Assembly: GCA_946803715.1 (NCBI GenBank)
Contig: CAMPET010000065.1
Coordinates: 29,951 to 41,682 of the forward strand
From: Beroe ovata
Taxonomy: Eukaryota > Ctenophora > Nuda > Beroida > Beroidae
Direction of reading: 5' to 3'
Length of the DNA stretch: 11,732 nt
The notes under the pieces: generated by a model
What the model was told of the DNA's origin: nothing
Database searches by the model: none
Seen by the model: only the letters and a program-made list of their open reading frames with translations
Program-made: the position numbers and the translations under genes
Shown: one piece after another, positions 8,291-11,732 of the stretch
Numbering within the stretch: position 1 is the first letter of the stretch
How the letters are laid out: each line of letters begins with the position of its first letter

Positions 8291-11200
8291 CTGAGATAGG
8301 AATGTCAGGGGGAGTGTTGTATATGAGGGTGGGAATTCTGTGTTATAATACCATGAATTGTCACATCGAAACCAATAAAGTATTCAAGTGTTTGGAGCAG
8401 GGGCTGGGGGATGGCAATCCCTCATTATACATCATGTACCTGGGCCGGAGAAAGTGTTCATCTGGGTGTTTGAGGGTCCAGTATAGTTCCTGGGAGCATT
8501 CGGACTGTACACTTGAGCTTTGGGAGACGTCGGGAAGTCATCTGAGAGAGAGTGGGGGAGAATGTGAGTCGAGTGAGGAAATGGTGTACATTGAAGTGAT
8601 GTTCGGGAAATGGGGTGGTGATTGGGTCACGTGAGGCTGTGACAAAGATATGTAGGTAACTCATGCAGGCTATTAGCATTGATAACAGAGAAACAGCACA
8701 TTGAGAACGCAGGTCTCGCATTACATAGGTCTCGCATTACATAGCGAGATTACATAGCGAGAGGAGCCTAATTGAGAAAGAAAGCAAATGGTAGAAGCAG
8801 CAAAGTAGCAAACGCCCAAACATAGGCCTGATAAAACTCGGCTTATATCTTGATAAGGTTGGGACTTGGGTGTCATTTCATGCACTTGAATAATGAAAGT
8901 GTGATAACAGAAGAATAAAAAGATGATATATCAGGCAATTAACAAAGTCTTAATTGCTTAATGAGTTCTGAAAAAGCAACAGTAATGGATCATCAGTAGG
9001 TTCCTAACAGCAGACAAATTTACCTTTATTTCTCAATGGAGTGTGCGTATTACCACTTAACATATTGTTTAACTTGTACCATCCAGTCTCTACAAAATAT
9101 GGACACTTTGAGTCATCGAATAGCTCGAAAAATTGTCAGAGTAGCATTAAGAACCCAATTGCATGCCAGTGATTTTAGAATAGCCCACACGAGAGTTGTG
9201 TATTCTGTACTAGCATCATGCAACACATTTCAGCGACTCCACTTCTAGTGTGATTGGCTGATAATGCTTCACCAAATTACCACAGTTAGAATCGAAACCG
9301 AGAATTGTATTTTCGGGGGGAAATTTCACGATGAGCAATGCTGCGCGCGGCTCACCGACACGTGTTCAACCTGCACGCGGGTTACTACAACACGTACTGA
9401 ACCGGCGCGCGGCTCAGAGGCACGTGATTGACTCTCACCTTTATTTCCGGATGCAGGGGGTAGTTTCTTCATCTTGGGCCCTTTCTCCGCCTTGTTCCGA
9501 CAGCAGATAACCACACACACGATGGCAATGATAATGAGGAATAGGATAACCAGCGCTATGATCAGGTAGAACCACCAGGTTGCGTACCACGCCATCTGGA
9601 CTGAGGGAATAGGGATATGTCAGAGAGGGTGATTGGGGGAATAGGGGTTGAAGTGAGATGTCAGAGAGGGGTGCTGTAGGAGGTAGGCACTAGGGGGTAC
9701 TAAGGAGAATAGGATGTTAGGCCAGCTGGACTGAGCTAGATTGTTTCAGAGTTGGTATAGAAGTGGTGTCATGACGCCATGGGGATGGGTGATGGGGGAG
9801 CAAACAGGGGTTAAATAGAGGTGAAGCGGGGTAAGGTTTAAGGGTTGAGGGTCAAGCAAGTTGCCTCAGGCAACACTCGATACATCTCCTCCCTCTTCAT
9901 TATTCCTTGAGAATCACACACACGCACACACACACACACACAGACACAGACACAGACACAGAGACACACACACACAGTACAAAGTCACACACTCACACAC
10001 ACCAGCTCTAACACTCGGTGATTATTCACACACACTCATTAGTATCCATGGCAACATGATTGTGTTGACACTTGACAGCACCCAATGGTAACTCACTGAT
10101 CATGCCGGTAGCAGAGCACCCCGTTTCCAGCCCCTCCCCAGCAGAGTTACTTGCTGTCACCTTCACATTGTAGTCCACACCACCGTCACTTACTTGTACT
10201 GCGTACTGAGAGGGGGGGAGACAGGGGTGATATACAGCGAGGTATCCACACATTACGTGTGTTAAACATGTGTATTTTATGGCCAGTCAACGGGGACTGG
10301 TCATGGGTGTCACAGTGAGACTGGTATCACAGTTAGTAATGGTGTCATAGATGGTGGCGAGAGTGCTGTCACTATACCGTTGTTGTCTGAGGATCAGTCT
10401 GCACGACAGATGTCCACTCCTCGTCACTCCCCCCTCCTAACCCGTAGTGTTTAGCCCTGTAGTAGATGGTGTACTCCAACACCTTGCCGTGCGTGTTCTC
10501 AGGGATACTCCATGACACCACAAGGAGACTAGCTGTTTCTCTGTTCGCTTCACACTCGATAGGGGGTGTTGGTCCTGTAACGGTGACAGGGCAATGTTAA
10601 CAGGAAGTGATGACAATAAGTAGTGACCATGTTAAGAAGGAATGGTAGCAGTTATACACACAGTTACCATGACAACAGCATCACTGAAATGTACTCACTC
10701 TGATTGAATGTGTTGGTGGTTTGTGCTGATGACACCACCAAATCAACACTGACACCAGTGTTTGATTCTACTTGTACACTGTACAAAGCTCCCGCATCTA
10801 GATCCTCAATAGTTGCCTCCAATACCGTGTAATCGTCAATAATCAGGAATCTGACAGAGATTGTGTCAATATAATAGGGGGTTGTATACAAATTGTAAAT
10901 ACATCTTGCGATAATGCGATTAAGACAAGCTTCCACGCGATTTCAGACACTTACTTGGGGTTCTCTTTTTTGTCCTCATTTCGGTATACAATCTTGTAAC
11001 CTCTGAGTGCGGTGTTCCTCCGTTCTGGCATCTGGAATAATTGTTAGGTCTTATAGGTGATTGTTCTTAAAAAACAAAGGAATAAATGATTATGCATAGG
11101 CAAACTAAGGATGTCAAGTTAGAAACGGATAAGCACGGCTAGTTCGGCGGATAAACTTATCCGCTACCTATATGGTTTGATTATAAAAAACCTTTTTGAA

Positions 11201-11714
11201 CTATTCGTATGTCAAAAAGGCTATGACTCTTAATTCTAATTTGGTAACCTTAGTTGCCTGAACTAAAAAACCTAAACCTAGACTCTACCTTCCACGTCAC
11301 TCTGATGGAATCTGAACTGATTGGTGTCAGCTGGAACTCCTCCACTAAATTCATATCGTATGAGATGGTCTTAATGGTCCTGATCTTGTTGCTGGGCAAC
11401 GAGTAGAGGCCCTGGCCCACCTCATTTACAGCAACCACTTTGAACCTGGGCCGGGTGAGGGCGTGGTTGGTGATGGGTGGTGAAGTGTGATGCTGATATG
11501 CCATAACCATTAACCCGTGATGATACATCACTTATCACTGATGTTTTATCACTCATCATTGGAATTGGGGATGAGTGTTGACTCTCACAAAATTACAAAC
11601 TCACGTGTATTCCTGGTTCTCGCTCAAGAAATAGATGATAGTGTTGACTCGCTGAGGGTCTAAATCCTTGAGGAATTGTCGGGGAGTAGGGTTGCTGTCT
11701 GTTACTATGTGTAA
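7390..11714 (-). CDS. FnIII-repeat single-pass membrane receptor or adhesion protein, 3' part, ten exons (5' end outside window)
   Basis: Exons, in transcript order: 11714-11605, 11445-11289, 11031-10955, 10850-10699, 10574-10378, 10205-10097, 9600-9439, 8290-8208, 8060-7814, 7490-7390. Every intron is GT-AG and every junction keeps frame (phases 2,0,2,1,0,1,1,0,1), giving 1395 nt, 464 residues plus a TAA stop. The product reads: partial FnIII domain (1-62), FnIII (about 68-162), FnIII (about 167-265), transmembrane helix (about 276-299), cytoplasmic tail (302-464). This is the layout of cell-surface adhesion molecules such as the L1CAM, sidekick and DCC groups, but the tail matches none that I recognise, so I give no symbol. 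No phosphatase or kinase domain follows the membrane helix. Exon 1 must start at 11714 because an in-frame TAA lies just upstream of its AG. Upstream exons are missing. No canonical AATAAA lies near the stop; an AGTAAA variant lies at 7226-7231 on the minus strand. Confidence 0.88.
7491..7813 (-). repeat. Last intron of the receptor gene with a purine/pyrimidine minisatellite
   Basis: The 323-bp intron carries a G/A-rich tandem repeat on the + strand at about 7495-7640. Its best pair is a 27-bp unit of the form gggattggggagagagggg plus gtcagtYag, at 7586-7639. An N at 7582 interrupts the array. On the sense strand this is a long C/T tract leading into the acceptor of exon 10. A separate 20-bp direct repeat (gatccatggaagttgg core, one mismatch) lies at 7689-7728. 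The donor is gtgagtcc at 7806-7813. Confidence 0.7.
8711..8765. repeat. 16-bp tandem duplication with inverted tail, in intron 7
   Basis: The unit aggtctcgcattacat occurs twice without spacing (8711-8726 and 8727-8742). It is followed by agcgagattacat and agcgagagg, so tctcgc and gcgaga face each other around attacat and could form a small stem. Confidence 0.7.
9343..9426. repeat. CpG-rich 22-bp direct repeat pair with CACGTG E-boxes, in intron 7
   Basis: The segment gcgcgcggctca plus a variable 4 bases plus cacgtg occurs at 9343-9364 and again at 9405-9426, 62 bp apart. The spacer is also CpG-rich. Each copy ends in the palindrome CACGTG, the binding site of many bHLH-zip factors. The patch lies 12 bp inside the intron after the transmembrane exon. 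Its composition differs from the surrounding intron. A regulatory role is inference only. Confidence 0.55.
9439..9600 (-). other. Transmembrane exon (exon 7)
   Basis: The exon encodes a juxtamembrane aromatic cluster (WYATWWFY), a stretch of Leu, Ile and Val of about 24 residues (276-299), a CC pair that could be palmitoylated, then the basic stop-transfer sequence RNKAEKGPKMKK. That order predicts an extracellular N terminus and a cytoplasmic C terminus. The acceptor is ctcag at 9601-9605 on the minus strand. A second AG five bases further in would shift the frame and is excluded by the phase of exon 6. Confidence 0.88.
9915..9977. repeat. CA/GACA microsatellite in intron 6
   Basis: A compound dinucleotide run of cacaca with cagaca interruptions lies in the 496-bp intron between FnIII domain C and the transmembrane exon. 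Shorter CA stretches continue to about 10003. The rest of this intron is ordinary G/A-rich sequence. Confidence 0.9.
10097..10574 (-). other. FnIII domain C, membrane-proximal (exons 5 and 6)
   Basis: Residues about 167-267. It starts with PTPPIECEA, typical of an FnIII N-terminal Pro-rich linker. The core shows VVSWSIPEN (W187), EYTIYYRA (Y200) and YNVKVTASNSAGEG (Y243), a very clean F-strand motif. An insertion rich in Gly (GLGGGSDEEW) lies in the C-C' loop. The exon pair is bounded by phase 1 introns on both sides, so the whole domain is a symmetric 1-1 module. The donor of exon 5 (ACG followed by gtatag) is weaker than the others but is needed to avoid an immediate in-frame TAG. Confidence 0.85.
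10699..11345 (-). other. FnIII domain B (end of exon 2, exons 3 and 4)
   Basis: Residues about 68-162. Visible hallmarks are the B-strand Trp in IRVTWK (W88), the C-strand GYKIVYRNE (Y101) and the E/F region LDAGALYSVQVESNTG (Y138). The usual Ala of the F strand is Glu here (QVESN). It is encoded by the last third of exon 2, the 77-nt exon 3 and the 152-nt exon 4, separated by introns of 257 and 104 bp. The left coordinate of the domain inside exon 2 is approximate. Confidence 0.82.
11147..11220. repeat. Two short hairpin sequences in intron 2
   Basis: A perfect palindrome gcggataa-ac-ttatccgc lies at 11147-11164. A second inverted pair, cctttttga at 11191-11199 and tcaaaaagg at 11212-11220, follows. 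Both are in the 257-bp intron 11032-11288 of the receptor gene. Function unknown. Confidence 0.6.
11289..11714 (-). other. Partial FnIII domain A (exons 1 and 2)
   Basis: Residues 1 to about 62 of the visible product. The last beta strands of an FnIII fold are clear: YTFKVVAVNEVGQG at residues 36-49 matches the F-strand pattern Y-x-x-x-V-x-A-x-N-x-x-G, followed by the usual SLPSN-type end of domain. The front half, with the conserved Trp, must lie in exons beyond the right edge. The exon 1/exon 2 intron (11446-11604) splits the Thr codon of YTF at phase 2. Exon 2 also contains the start of the next domain, so the A/B border is not marked by an intron. Confidence 0.8.
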
Positions 11715-11732
11715 CTGAGGAGCATATTGTTA

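Larger units (their letters stand above)
8291..9438 (-). other. Intron 7 of the receptor gene (1148 bp)
   Basis: This is the longest intron of the gene. No exon, RNA gene or mobile element is supported inside it. It contains a 16-bp tandem duplication at 8711-8742 and a CpG-rich patch with a direct repeat near its 5' end (9343-9426). The remainder is plain sequence with chance open frames on both strands. Confidence 0.6.

Noticed and set aside
8248-8634. 128-codon + strand frame
   Set aside because: It overlaps exon 8 antisense, has no family resemblance, and contains no plausible splice structure.
9326-9438. Continuation of the transmembrane-exon frame past 9439 to a stop at 9326
   Set aside because: A consensus gtgagagt donor ends the exon, and the next exon (8290) joins in phase. 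The read-through lies in the CpG repeat patch, though an intron-retained isoform cannot be excluded.

Overview
The window looks like nuclear DNA of an invertebrate animal. It shows short GT-AG introns, fibronectin type III (FnIII) exons, abundant CA microsatellites, minisatellites and short CpG-rich patches. Nothing in it suggests a bacterium, phage or organelle. A marine, highly heterozygous invertebrate (a sponge, for example) would fit, but the sequence does not fix the taxon.

Left part (1-5200) holds no gene I can support. It carries a 15-bp minisatellite in two blocks (1-713 and about 1006-1940), several CA runs, and two pairs of duplicated segments (2412-2795 with 2797-3076; 3785-4314 with 4360-4833). 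Single N characters at 714, 2796 and 4364 sit exactly where a repeated copy ends or begins. The duplications may therefore be two haplotypes placed side by side by the assembly. One copy of the first pair carries a 100-bp MITE-like insertion with an 8-bp target-site duplication; the other copy shows the empty site.

Middle part (5200-6480), minus strand: a 53-residue single-membrane-segment protein that resembles the mitochondrial import subunit TOM5, encoded in one exon (5210-5379). A CpG-rich patch at about 6306-6475 with a GTGAGT donor is the likely promoter and untranslated first exon.

Right part (7390-11714), minus strand: the 3' half of a multi-exon gene for a type I membrane protein. 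I could join ten exons with consistent phases into 464 residues: part of one FnIII domain, two complete FnIII domains, one transmembrane helix, and a tail of about 160 residues rich in Tyr, Pro and Gly, ending in a possible PDZ-binding C terminus. The 5' end lies beyond the right edge. Its introns hold a purine-rich minisatellite, a CA run and a CpG-rich repeat pair.

The two genes share a strand but show no functional link. One is probably a mitochondrial import component, the other a surface adhesion or receptor protein. I found no clearly new multi-gene system. The most distinctive items are the tyrosine-rich receptor tail, the dated MITE insertion and the N-linked duplications.
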